From contig MPNO01000035.1 in the NCBI GenBank assembly GCA_002239065.1, forward strand, positions 1 to 46,430: a stretch of 46,430 nucleotides of DNA, written 5' to 3'. Positions 31,750-40,386 of the stretch are shown here, one piece after another; position 1 is the first letter of the stretch; every line of letters begins with the position of its first letter. The stretch is from Defluviicoccus sp. bin129. GTDB lineage: Bacteria > Pseudomonadota > Alphaproteobacteria > MPNO01. Below the pieces are notes generated by a model. That model saw only the letters and a list, made by a program, of their open reading frames with translations. It was not told the origin of the DNA and ran no database searches. Both the position numbers and the translations under genes were made by a program.

Positions 31750-32845
31750 CGATCAGCCGGTCGTTGTCGGTGGCGTCGGACAGGAGGTCGGCGCCGCCCT
31801 CCGTGACCGCCACCATGTCCTTGAGCTGCATGCCGTAGCCGTGCCCGGTGCGGTAGACCAGCGGTTCGAAGCCCATCACCGTGCCGGCCTCCAGCACGGT
31901 GTCGTCATGCGCCGCGAGATAGGGCGCCTCGTGCAAATTCAGCCCGATGCCGTGCCCGACGAAGGCGATGGGCGGCAGGCCGAGCTTGCCGAACTCGGCG
32001 AGGAAGGCGGCGTAGATGTCGCTGGCGACGGCGCCCGGGCGGATCATGTCGAGCAGCATGTGCTTGCAGCCCACCAGATTGGCCCAGATCCGCTCGGCGT
32101 GCTCCGGCGGCTCGCTCACCGCCGCGGTGCGGCAGACGCCGGCGTGATAGCCGCCGATCATCGAGAAGATCTCGACCCGGCAGACATCGCGCGGCTGCAG
32201 CACCCGGTCGGTCGGCCCGACATTGGGGAGCTCGCTGCGCGGGCCCGTGGCGACGATCATCAGCCGGAACTGCTCGGCCCCCTGTTCGTAGACGCCGCGG
32301 GTGAGCGCCGCGCCGAGGTCCATCTCGGTATCGCCCGGCGAGACGGCGGCGAAGGCATCGCCGATCGCGCGATCGGAAATCCGCGACAGCCGGCGCAACA
32401 GGTCGATTTCCTCCGGCGTCTTGATCCGCCGCATGCCGTCCAGCGCCGCGTCGATGGCGACGAACTCGACTGCCGGCATCGCCGCTTGCAGGCGGGCGAA
32501 ATCGGCCGCCGGCAGGTAGTCGAGCTCGATCCCGATACGGGCGAAGCCGAGGCGGGAGAGCTCGTCCGCGAGCACCGCCATCGCGTCGTCGGAGAACTCG
32601 CCCCAGGCGCGCACCGGCACCGCGCCCGCCCGCCCGGCAACCGTGGTCTCCTCCATGTCGACGCAGACATAGGCGGTGTCCGCGTGCCCGACGATGGCCA
32701 TCGCGTGGCGCCAGCGCATGATCGGCTGCGAGGGCACGACGAAGCCCGCGACCCAGCCGAAATTCTCCGGCGAGACCGCGACCGCCGCGTCGAGCCCGGC
32801 CCGTTCCATCTCCGCCCGCAGGCGGGCCAGCACCGCCTCACGCAT
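31739..32845 (-). CDS. M24-fold (creatinase/aminopeptidase P-like) protein with lost metal ligands (368 aa)
   Basis: The N-terminal creatinase-like domain (residues 1-135) and the pita-bread domain are both present, with the catalytic-type His in FVGHGIGLNLHEAP. Of the five expected metal ligands, the first Asp site reads Glu (CRVEIF), the second reads Gly in HAGVCRTA, and the last Glu reads Lys in QLKDMVAVTE. This suggests a metal-independent enzyme like creatinase rather than a peptidase. ATG 32845 overlaps the end of the enolase-superfamily gene by 8 bases, so the two form one operon. Length is typical of the creatinase group. Confidence 0.8.
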   Translation of the reverse strand: MREAVLARLRAEMERAGLDAAVAVSPENFGWVAGFVVPSQPIMRWRHAMAIVGHADTAYVCVDMEETTVAGRAGAVPVRAWGEFSDDAMAVLADELSRLGFARIGIELDYLPAADFARLQAAMPAVEFVAIDAALDGMRRIKTPEEIDLLRRLSRISDRAIGDAFAAVSPGDTEMDLGAALTRGVYEQGAEQFRLMIVATGPRSELPNVGPTDRVLQPRDVCRVEIFSMIGGYHAGVCRTAAVSEPPEHAERIWANLVGCKHMLLDMIRPGAVASDIYAAFLAEFGKLGLPPIAFVGHGIGLNLHEAPYLAAHDDTVLEAGTVMGFEPLVYRTGHGYGMQLKDMVAVTEGGADLLSDATDNDRLIVIG

Positions 32846-34010
32846 CGCCCGGCTCCACCCGGTAGCGTTCGATCTTGGCCTCGTCGATGTCGACCCCCAT
32901 GCCGGGCCCGTCCGGCACCGGCACCGCGCCGTCGACATGGGCGAGCGGGGCACAGATCAGGTCGTCGGTGTAGTAGACCCCGCCGATGCGCCCCTTCCGG
33001 TGCTCCGCCGGCATCGAGACCGGGACGACGCAGCTCAGCGTCACCGGCTCGGCGGCGGCGGCGAGCTGGAGGTTGGCGAGATTGCCCACCCCGGTCTCGA
33101 CCGAGCCGTTGACGTTGGAGATCAGCCCCGCCGCCCGCGCCACCGCGGCGACCTGCATGGCGCGAAAAAGCCCGCCCGGCTTGGTGGTGTAGATCGAGAC
33201 GATGTCGGCGGCGCGGCGCTCGGCGATCTCCAGCACGTCGCGCGCGTTCCACGCGCTCTCGTCGGCCATCAGCGGCACGCCGATCGCGCGCCGCACCTCG
33301 GCCAGCCCGTCGATCCCCTCGACCGGCTGCTCGGCATAGATCAGCCCGGCGGGCTCCATCCGGCGGATGATCCTGACCGCCTCGTAGGGCGTGGCGTAGC
33401 CGCAATTGGCGTCGACGCAGAGCCGGGTCGCCGGGCCCACCGCCTCGCGGATGCGGCGCACGATCTCGACGTCGCGCTCGGGATCGACGCCGACCTTGAT
33501 CTTGATCGTCTTGATGCCCTCGGCGACGACGACCCGGCATTCCTCGACCGCCTCGTCGATGGCGAGCAGGCCGATCGAATGGGTGATCGGCACCGAATCC
33601 CTGAGCTTGCCGCCAAGCAGGCGGTGGACCGGTACCCCGAAGCTGCGCCCGGCGAGGTCGTAGGCCGCCATCTCGACCGCGCCCTTGGCGTAGGGGTAGC
33701 CCTTGACCGCGGCGTCCATCGCGGCGTGCATCGGGGCCGGCTGGGCGGCGTCCAGCCCGACGACGGCGGGCGCCAGATAGGTCTCGATCACCAGCCGCGC
33801 GGTGGCCGGCGATTCGCCGAAATAGCGCCCGTAATCGCCGCCCCAGTCCTTTAGCGCCGGCGCCTCGCCCCAGCCGACGAGCCCGTTGCCGCCCGTCATG
33901 CGGACCAGGATGTAGCCGCCGATGGGCTCGGTGAGCCCGGTCCATTTGTGCTCGCGGCGCGTCGGCAGGGAAACCTGCACGGTCTCGATTTCGGCGATCG
34001 TTGCGGTCAT
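32838..34010 (-). CDS. Mandelate racemase/muconate-lactonizing enzyme family protein (390 aa)
   Basis: This is an enolase-superfamily enzyme of the MLE subgroup. The acid-base KxK lysines are in GIKTIKIKVG near residue 168. Metal-binding acids are in RLCVDANCGY, IYAEQPV and LMADESAW. A second lysine is in IYTTKPGGL opposite. Members abstract a proton alpha to a carboxylate, for cycloisomerisation, dehydration or epimerisation. The overlapping downstream M24-fold hydrolase suggests a two-step catabolic pathway (inference). Divergent from vapBC. Confidence 0.88.
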   Translation of the reverse strand: MTATIAEIETVQVSLPTRREHKWTGLTEPIGGYILVRMTGGNGLVGWGEAPALKDWGGDYGRYFGESPATARLVIETYLAPAVVGLDAAQPAPMHAAMDAAVKGYPYAKGAVEMAAYDLAGRSFGVPVHRLLGGKLRDSVPITHSIGLLAIDEAVEECRVVVAEGIKTIKIKVGVDPERDVEIVRRIREAVGPATRLCVDANCGYATPYEAVRIIRRMEPAGLIYAEQPVEGIDGLAEVRRAIGVPLMADESAWNARDVLEIAERRAADIVSIYTTKPGGLFRAMQVAAVARAAGLISNVNGSVETGVGNLANLQLAAAAEPVTLSCVVPVSMPAEHRKGRIGGVYYTDDLICAPLAHVDGAVPVPDGPGMGVDIDEAKIERYRVEPGDA

Positions 34011-34093
34011 CGTTTGCTCCCGCCCGTTGCCCTATCGCGAAACCGGGGCCCGCGCAAGCCGCCGGCACGCGCATTGCCGGGCCGCGCGGCATG

Positions 34094-34122
34094 GGGTAGA
34101 AAAGGCCTCGCATCGTCTACCC
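34094..34122. promoter_or_regulatory. Inverted repeat before vapB (putative VapBC operator)
   Basis: GGGTAGA (34094-34100) and TCTACCC (34116-34122) are perfect reverse complements with a 15-base spacer, ending 13 bases before the vapB ATG. VapBC complexes repress their own promoters through such repeats. The site is also positioned between divergent genes. The role is inferred. Confidence 0.5.
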
Positions 34123-34135
34123 TGGGGGGTCCGCG

Positions 34136-34393
34136 ATGAGCCTCAACATCAAGAACGCCGAGACCTGCCGCCTCGCCGCCGAGCTCGCCGAGCTGACCGG
34201 CGAGACCAAGACCGGGGCGATCACCGTCGCGCTCCGCGAACGCCTGGAGCGCGAGAAGCGGGCGCGCGACAAGGAGGCGCTCATTCGCGACCTCCGCGCC
34301 ATCGCCGAGAGCTGCGCCGAGCATCTCGGGCCCGGCCCATCCGCCGTCGAGCACGGAGATTTCCTCTACGACGAGCATGGGCTGCCCAGGTGA
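34136..34393 (+). CDS. vapB: VapB-type antitoxin (85 aa)
   Basis: The N terminus MSLNIKNAETCRLAAELAEL, with TGETKTGAITVALRERLERE, is the ribbon-helix-helix domain of the Rv0623-like VapB family. The acidic C-terminal tail (HGDFLYDEHGLPR) would wrap the toxin. ATG 34136 follows a G-rich ribosome-binding site (CTGGGGGG). The stop overlaps the vapC start (GTGA), the usual antitoxin-first coupling. Confidence 0.92.
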   Translation: MSLNIKNAETCRLAAELAELTGETKTGAITVALRERLEREKRARDKEALIRDLRAIAESCAEHLGPGPSAVEHGDFLYDEHGLPR

Positions 34394-34776
34394 TCGTCGA
34401 CACCTCCGCGGTGTTGGCGATGCTGTTCAGCGAACCGGAGGCCGAGCGGTTCGAGGACGCGCTTGCCGCCAACTGGCCGCGCCGCATGTCGGTCGCCAAC
34501 GTGCTGGAAGCCACCATGGTCGCCGAGAGCCGGGGTGGCGCGGCGGTCGGCCAGGCGCTGGAACGGCAGCTGGAACGGGCGGAGATCGAGCTGGTGCCGG
34601 TCACGGTCGAACAGATGCAGGCCGCGCGGCGCGCGTGGCGGCGCTTCGGCCGGGGCAACCACCCGGCGGCGCTCAATTTCGGCGACTGCTTCGCCTACGC
34701 GCTCGCCGAGACGACCGGCGAGACGCTGCTCTACAAGGGCGAGGACTTCGCCAGGACGGATGTGAAGGCGGGGTGA
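34390..34776 (+). CDS. vapC: VapC-type PIN-domain toxin (128 aa)
   Basis: This is a PIN ribonuclease with the acidic active-site residues in MIVDTSAVLAMLFSEPEA (the first Asp), an ANVLEATMV helix (Glu), and NFGDCFAYALAE (Asp), near residues 4, 40 and 98. VapC toxins cleave tRNA or rRNA when freed from VapB. The GTG start at 34390 overlaps vapB. All expected residues are present, so the pair looks functional. Confidence 0.92.
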   Translation: MIVDTSAVLAMLFSEPEAERFEDALAANWPRRMSVANVLEATMVAESRGGAAVGQALERQLERAEIELVPVTVEQMQAARRAWRRFGRGNHPAALNFGDCFAYALAETTGETLLYKGEDFARTDVKAG

Positions 34777-34786
34777 GCGGACGGCG

Positions 34787-35011
34787 ATGAGCGACGGCCC
34801 GATCGAGAGCAACCCGGACATTCTCGGCGGCGCCCCGGTGTTTTCCGGCACGCGGGTTCCGGTGCGCATCCTGATCGAGTATCTTGAGGCGGGCGACCCG
34901 CTCGACGCGATTCTCGATGACTTCCCTACGGTCTCGCGCGACCGGGCCGTCGCCGTTCTCGAACGGGTGAAGGCGATGCTGGCCGGCGAGGCGCCGGAAG
35001 AACCCGTCTGA
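34787..35011 (+). CDS. DUF433 antitoxin-like protein, orphan (74 aa)
   Basis: This is a standard-length DUF433 protein: IESNPDILGGAPVFSGTRVP, then an RILIEYLEAG helix and FPTVSRDRAVAVLER. Such proteins normally precede a DUF5615 toxin, but the next gene is msrA on the opposite strand, so no partner is present. It starts 10 bases after vapC and may be cotranscribed with vapBC. It lacks the long N-terminal extension of the DUF433 protein at 6105-6746. Confidence 0.88.
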   Translation: MSDGPIESNPDILGGAPVFSGTRVPVRILIEYLEAGDPLDAILDDFPTVSRDRAVAVLERVKAMLAGEAPEEPV

Positions 35012-35027
35012 CCGGCCGCGAGACCCC

Positions 35028-35663
35028 CTACTTCTCCTTGATCCCCCTGAGCGCCTCCTTGCCCCAGAGGCTGCGCAGGCGATTGTCGCGTCCGCAGCCG
35101 AAGCGGTAGAAGCGGTAGCGCAGCGGGTCCTTGACGTAATACTCCTGGTGGTAGTCCTCGGCAGGGTAGAAGGACTTGGCCATCAGGATCGGGGTGACGA
35201 TCGAACCCTTGAGCACGCCCGAATCGTCGATCGCCTTCTTGGTGGCGGTGGCCGCGCGCTTCTGCTCCGGGTCGTGAAAGAACACGGCGGTCCGGTAGCT
35301 GTCGCCGCGATCGCAGAACTGCCCGCCGGCGTCGGTCGGATCGACGCTGTGCCAGAACACGTCGAGCAGCTCCTCGTAGCTCACCTTGGCCGGGTCGTAG
35401 GTGATACGGACCGCCTCGTAATGCCCGGTATTGCCCTCGGTGACGGCCTCGTAGGTCGGGTTCTCCACCGTGCCGCCGGTATAGCCGGACACGGTCTCCA
35501 GCACCCCCGGAACCTTGTCGAAATCGGATTCCACGCACCAGAAGCAGCCGCCGGCGAAGGTCGCGACCGCCGTGGCGGCCGAGGCCGCGCCGGCCGCGCC
35601 CCCGAGCAGCGCGGCGGAGAGCAGCGCGCCGGCCGCCCGGTTGATGATCGATGACGTGCCCAT
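35028..35663 (-). CDS. msrA: Exported peptide methionine sulfoxide reductase MsrA (211 aa)
   Basis: MsrA reduces methionine-S-sulfoxide in proteins. The catalytic motif ATFAGGCFWCVESDFD carries the nucleophilic Cys, GYTGG and HYEAVRITYDP are family hallmarks, and a possible resolving Cys lies near the C terminus (RFGCGRDNR). Residues 1-30 are a Sec-type signal peptide (ALLSAALLGGAAGAASA), placing the enzyme in the periplasm. ATG 35663 follows GGGAGG at good distance. It is divergent from the molybdenum hydroxylase gene. Confidence 0.93.
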   Translation of the reverse strand: MGTSSIINRAAGALLSAALLGGAAGAASAATAVATFAGGCFWCVESDFDKVPGVLETVSGYTGGTVENPTYEAVTEGNTGHYEAVRITYDPAKVSYEELLDVFWHSVDPTDAGGQFCDRGDSYRTAVFFHDPEQKRAATATKKAIDDSGVLKGSIVTPILMAKSFYPAEDYHQEYYVKDPLRYRFYRFGCGRDNRLRSLWGKEALRGIKEK

Positions 35664-35800
35664 GCCGCATTCCTCCCTTGTCGGCGATCGCCTTCCCCGG
35701 GCGAGATGGGTGCGCGGGCGGCGTCTTGCAACCCCCGCCTCCTTGCCCGCGCCCGGCGATTTGACGACCATCGGCGGCGCTCGGCAAGGGGGAAGGGCCA

Positions 35801-38134
35801 ATGGGGGAGTTCGCGATCGGCCAGCCGGTGTCCCGGCTCGAGGACCCGAGGCTGCTCAAGGGGCTCGGCCGCTATGTCGACGACCTCGACCTGCCGGGCC
35901 AGGCCTACGCCTTCATCCTGCGCTCGCCGCACGCCCATGCCCGGATCCGTGCCATCGACGCAAGTGCGGCACAGGCGATGCCGGGCGTGCTCGGCGTGCT
36001 GACCGGCGCCGATTGCGAGGCCGACGGGCTCGGCCACCTGCCCTGCGACCAGAAGCGGTTCCGCCGCGACGGCGGCGACATGTACCGCCCGCCGCGCCCG
36101 ATCCTGGCGTGCGACCGGGTGCGCGTGGTGGGCGACTACGTGGCGCTGGTGGTCGCCGAGACCGCGGCGCTGGCGCGCGACGCGGCCGAGCGGATCGCGG
36201 TCGATTACCAGCCGCTGCCCGCGGTGGTCTCGCCCGCCGCGGCGGGCGACCCGGGCGCGCCGCAGCTCTGGGACGGCTGCCCCGGCAACGAGTGCTTCTT
36301 CCACGAGGACGGCGACCGGGAAGCGGTCGAGGCCGGCTTCGCTTCCGCCCACCTCGTCGTCGAGCGCCGCTTCGTCATCAGCCGGGTGACCGCGGCCCCG
36401 CTCGGCCCGCGCGGCTGCATCGGCGAATACGACCTTTCGCTCGAACGCTACACGCTGCGCACCGGGGTGCAGCAGGCGCATCTGCTCCGCATGCATCTCG
36501 CGCGCACCGTGCTCGGCATCCCGGAAACCCGCATGCGGGTGATCGCGCCCGATATCGGCGGCAGTTTCGGGCTCTACAGCAACGTCTACCCGGAGAACGC
36601 GCTGGTCCTCTGGGCCGCGAAAAAGTTCGCCCGCCCGGTCAAGTGGAGCGCCGAGCGCGGCGAATGCATGGTGAGCGACGATTCGGCGCGCGACTGCGTC
36701 TCCGACGCCGCGCTCGCGCTCGACCGCGACGGGCGGTTCCTCGCGCTGCGCTGCCGGAGCTTCGCCAATCTCGGCGCCTATCTGTCGCTGCGCGGGCCGC
36801 TGCCGCCGGTGGTCAATCTCGGCACGCTGGCCGGCACCTACACCACGCCGGCGATCCATGTCCGGGTCTCCGGCATGTTCACCAACACCTTCTGCACCTC
36901 GCCCTATCGCGGCGCGGGGCGGCCCGAGGCCTCGACCGTGCTGGAGCAGCTGATCGACGAGGCGGCGCGGCGCTTGCGTCTCGATGCGGCCGAGATCCGC
37001 CGGCGCAACACCATCCCCGCCGATGCGATGCCGTACCGGACGGCGCTCACCTTCACCTATGACAGCGGCGATTTCGAAAGGAACCTCGACGATGCGCTGG
37101 CGCTCGCCGGCTATGCGGGTTTCGCGGCGCGCAGGGAAGACGCCGCCGCGCGCGGGAAGCTGCGCGGCATCGGCATCTCCAACACCGTCCACCGCGCCGC
37201 CGGGCTGGAGATCGAGGCGGCGCAGATCCGCTTCGACGCCAGCGGCACGGCGACGCTGATGGTGGGCTCGGTCCATCACGGCCAGGGCCATGCGACCACC
37301 TTCACCCAGATCGCCTGCGACCGGCTGGGCCTCGAACCGGGCGCGGTGCGCTTCGTCTCCGGCGACACCGATGTCGTGACCTTCGGGCGCGGCTCCTTCG
37401 CGTCCCGCTCGGCCGCGCTCGGCGGCTCCGCGGTGGCGCTCGCGGCCGACAGGATCGTCGACAAGGGAAGGATCATCGCCGCCGCCCTCCTGGAAGCGGC
37501 GGAAGAGGATATCGACTTCGCCGACGGGGTCTTCTCGGTCTCCGGCACCGACCGCTCGGTCGGCATCGCCGACATCGCCCGGGCGGCCTATGCGCCGCGC
37601 GACCTGCCGCTCGACATCGAGCCCGGGCTCGACGAGATGGCGATGTTCCGGCCGGGCGCGCTCACCTTCCCGAACGGCTGCCACGTCGCCGAGATCGAGA
37701 TCGATCCCGAGACCGGCGCGGTCGAGATCGCGGGCTACGCGGTGGTCGACGATTTCGGCACCATCCTCAACCCTCTGCTGCTGGAAGGGCAGATCCATGG
37801 CGGGCTCGCCCAGGGCATCGGCCAGGCGCTGATGGAGGATGTCGCATTCGATCCGGCGACCGGACAGCTCCTCGCCGGCTCGTTCATGGATTACTGCATG
37901 CCCCGCGCCGACGATCTGCCGTCCTATGTCGCGGCGTTCAACGAGCTGCCGACGGCGGTCAACCCGGTCGGCGTCAAGGGGGCGGGCGAGGCCGGCGCGG
38001 TGGGCGCGCTGCCGGCGATGATGAACGCGGTGGTGGACGCGCTCGCGCCGCTTGGCGTCGAGCACGTCCAGATGCCGGCGACGCCCGAACGCATCTGGCG
38101 CGCGATCCGAACGGCGCGGGATCAGAAGGCGTAG
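35801..38134 (+). CDS. Xanthine dehydrogenase-family molybdopterin-binding subunit (777 aa)
   Basis: This is an intact large subunit of the molybdenum hydroxylase family, full length from the a/b hammerhead domain (FAIGQPVSRLEDPRLLKGLG) to the end. The active-site loop is SPYRGAGRPEA (Tyr369-Arg374), the form II-type AYRGAGR pattern without the cysteine of true CO dehydrogenase. The catalytic glutamate is Glu730 in KGAGEAGAVGAL. The medium FAD and small 2Fe-2S subunits are not encoded nearby, so they must come from elsewhere. It is the paralogue of the broken gene at 2158-4475 and shows what that gene lost. The stop overlaps the convergent protease gene by 13 bases. Confidence 0.92.
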   Translation: MGEFAIGQPVSRLEDPRLLKGLGRYVDDLDLPGQAYAFILRSPHAHARIRAIDASAAQAMPGVLGVLTGADCEADGLGHLPCDQKRFRRDGGDMYRPPRPILACDRVRVVGDYVALVVAETAALARDAAERIAVDYQPLPAVVSPAAAGDPGAPQLWDGCPGNECFFHEDGDREAVEAGFASAHLVVERRFVISRVTAAPLGPRGCIGEYDLSLERYTLRTGVQQAHLLRMHLARTVLGIPETRMRVIAPDIGGSFGLYSNVYPENALVLWAAKKFARPVKWSAERGECMVSDDSARDCVSDAALALDRDGRFLALRCRSFANLGAYLSLRGPLPPVVNLGTLAGTYTTPAIHVRVSGMFTNTFCTSPYRGAGRPEASTVLEQLIDEAARRLRLDAAEIRRRNTIPADAMPYRTALTFTYDSGDFERNLDDALALAGYAGFAARREDAAARGKLRGIGISNTVHRAAGLEIEAAQIRFDASGTATLMVGSVHHGQGHATTFTQIACDRLGLEPGAVRFVSGDTDVVTFGRGSFASRSAALGGSAVALAADRIVDKGRIIAAALLEAAEEDIDFADGVFSVSGTDRSVGIADIARAAYAPRDLPLDIEPGLDEMAMFRPGALTFPNGCHVAEIEIDPETGAVEIAGYAVVDDFGTILNPLLLEGQIHGGLAQGIGQALMEDVAFDPATGQLLAGSFMDYCMPRADDLPSYVAAFNELPTAVNPVGVKGAGEAGAVGALPAMMNAVVDALAPLGVEHVQMPATPERIWRAIRTARDQKA

Positions 38135-40386
38135 CGCCAGCCGGCGAGCAGGCTGAGCTCGGGGTCGGCAGCGGCGTCGTGGCCCGGCTGCCGGGTCCAC
38201 ACGGCGCCGACGCTCGCGGTACCGCCGCCGGCGAGGGTCCGATGCCAGCTCGCGGCGATGTCGATCTGCCGTCCGCCGGGTGCGAGCCCGGCCGACAGCG
38301 ACCGGCGCTGCACGAGCCCGTCTATGCTCCGCCCGATCGGAACCGACAGCCGGACGCGCCCGGCCTCGACGCGGAGCGGTTGGGACAGCGAGACCTCTAT
38401 GCCGTCCCCGTTCGCCAGCGTCCGCCCCGCGGCGACGGCGAAGGCGCTGGTGGTGAGCGGCGAGACGCCGGCGATCATCCCGCCGCCTGTCGCCGCCCGG
38501 ACCGTGCCGAGCTCCGCCCCGGCGCCGATCGACCAGGCGCCGATGGCGGCACGCCCCTCGATTCCGGCGAAGGCAGACGCGCCGGAAACCCGGCCGAAGG
38601 CGCCGGCGGCGGTGCTGCCGAGCATGGTTTGGCGTTCCCCCACCACGCCGCCGGTGAGGCCGAGCTTGCCGCCGCCCGGCCGCCACGACAGCGCGGCGCC
38701 CGATGCCGGGCTCTCCCAGCCCATCCCTTCGGTCGAGAAGGCGGTGACGCGCAGCCCGTCCCGTTCCGCCGTGCCCAGCGCGAGCGCGCTGCCGGCCAGC
38801 GAGAGATGACCGGCGCCGGAATTCGGCGCTCGCAGGACGCCGAGGCTCAACCGGTCGCCGGCGGTCAGCGCGGCGAAGCGGGGCCGGAGCACGCCGGGCC
38901 CGGGATCGTCCTTCCCGGGCGCCACGAAGGCGCGCAGCCGCGCCAGCATCGGGCGGGCGGGGGCCGCGCCCGCGAGGTCGCCGAGGTGGAACCAGAACGG
39001 CGCGCCCAGCGAGTCGAAGGCGGCGATCTCGTGGCCGGCGAGAGCCTGCGCGAGCCCGCTCCCCAGGGCACCGCCCGCGGTAAAGCGCGTCCCCGCCAGG
39101 CTGCTGCCCGGGCCGGCGACCCGGCCGCCGAGCGCGACCGTGACGGTGCCGACCGGAGCAGTGGCGGCCCCCAGGTCCAGCAGCCCCTGGCCGTATATGC
39201 TTCTGTCGGCATAGATGCCGCTGTCGTCCGCCGTATCGAGCAGCCGCTTGACCAGATCCGTATTGGGGAGCTGGCGGCGGAAGGCGTGATTTATCACCGC
39301 CAGCCCGCCGGTCACCATCGGCGCGGCGAAGGAGGTGCCGCTGGGGCTGAAGGCGCCTTGGGCACCTGGGCTGCCGTCATCCGGGTCGGGCCCGAAATAG
39401 GCCGCGCGGACTCCCACCCCCGGGGCCGCGACGCACCAGTCGGCGGCGATTCCGCAGCGGTTGGAGAACGAGGCGATCCGGCCGTCCCGGCCGACGGCCA
39501 CGACAGCGATCACATGCCCGCGCAGCTCGCGGATCCGCGCCGGCAGTCCCGCATCGATGTCGACCGAACTGGCGACAACCTTCTCGTCGACGCAGAGATC
39601 GGGGTCGCCGGCGAAATCCGCCGGGTCGCAGTCCCTGCCGTGGGCGTTGCCGGCGGCCCACACGAAGACGGTCTTGTCGGGCGAACCGGCCTGTGCCAGC
39701 GCCGCAATCGCGGCGCCGTAATTGGCCCTGAGCTCGTGCTCCGAGTATTGCTCGATGATGCCGGGGTAGCCGAAGCTCATGTTCAAGAAATCGATGGTCC
39801 GGCCCCCGCCGGTCCGGCCGGTCACCGCGGTCGCCATCGACGCCCGACGATTGTCCACGCTGCGCAGACCGAATAGCGGGATCGGGTTGTAGAACGGTCC
39901 GGGCCTGCCCAGCGGGACCGAGAACATCGCGATATCGGCGCCCCAGGCCACGCCGCGCGGGGCGTTCAGCTCCGCGGCGTAGGCATCGCTCGGGTTTCCG
40001 GCCATCACGCTTGCGACCGCGGTGCCGTGCGAAACTTCGTTCCCCGTCTCGTTGGTGGCGCTTCCCAGCGGAATTTCGATCACCGACTTGCCGTCGAACA
40101 TAGGGTGGTCTTCGTCGATGCCGGTGTCGATCGCGCCGAGTGTCTGACCGCTGCCGGGCGCGGTTCCGTCGCCGTGGATGGCCTCCAGCCGGTCATAGGC
40201 GCGATCCGCCTTGATCGTGCGCAGCCCCCACTGGTTGTAGAGGGGGCCACTCGAACTCCCGTCGCCGCCCCCGCCGTTGCAGCCAGAGAGAGCCAGCGCG
40301 GCAAGCGCCGCGATCCCCGCCGCCAGGCGCCGCCCGGTTCGACCGGGCCCCGGACGGGCAGGTTGCACGCCAAAGAACATATCCAT
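38122..40386 (-). CDS. Lipoprotein S8 (subtilisin) autotransporter, copy 1 (754 aa)
   Basis: A signal peptide ends in the lipobox LSGC (Cys36), followed by a Gly/Ser linker. The S8 protease domain has its triad in LGAIDTGIDEDHP (Asp87), VSHGTAVASV (His120) and SPSGTSFAAPMV (Ser, about residue 350). The last 250 or so residues are beta-strand-rich and end in WRYAF, with terminal Phe, as in autotransporter or outer-membrane barrels. The layout is that of NalP-like lipidated subtilases that reach the cell surface. A hairpin covers its start codon. Tandem paralogue of the next gene. Confidence 0.87.
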   Translation of the reverse strand: MDMFFGVQPARPGPGRTGRRLAAGIAALAALALSGCNGGGGDGSSSGPLYNQWGLRTIKADRAYDRLEAIHGDGTAPGSGQTLGAIDTGIDEDHPMFDGKSVIEIPLGSATNETGNEVSHGTAVASVMAGNPSDAYAAELNAPRGVAWGADIAMFSVPLGRPGPFYNPIPLFGLRSVDNRRASMATAVTGRTGGGRTIDFLNMSFGYPGIIEQYSEHELRANYGAAIAALAQAGSPDKTVFVWAAGNAHGRDCDPADFAGDPDLCVDEKVVASSVDIDAGLPARIRELRGHVIAVVAVGRDGRIASFSNRCGIAADWCVAAPGVGVRAAYFGPDPDDGSPGAQGAFSPSGTSFAAPMVTGGLAVINHAFRRQLPNTDLVKRLLDTADDSGIYADRSIYGQGLLDLGAATAPVGTVTVALGGRVAGPGSSLAGTRFTAGGALGSGLAQALAGHEIAAFDSLGAPFWFHLGDLAGAAPARPMLARLRAFVAPGKDDPGPGVLRPRFAALTAGDRLSLGVLRAPNSGAGHLSLAGSALALGTAERDGLRVTAFSTEGMGWESPASGAALSWRPGGGKLGLTGGVVGERQTMLGSTAAGAFGRVSGASAFAGIEGRAAIGAWSIGAGAELGTVRAATGGGMIAGVSPLTTSAFAVAAGRTLANGDGIEVSLSQPLRVEAGRVRLSVPIGRSIDGLVQRRSLSAGLAPGGRQIDIAASWHRTLAGGGTASVGAVWTRQPGHDAAADPELSLLAGWRYAF

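Noticed and set aside
35801..38134. Carbon monoxide dehydrogenase (coxL)
   Set aside because: The active-site loop is SPYRGAGR, lacking the cysteine of the form I AYRCSFR motif, and coxM/coxS are absent.
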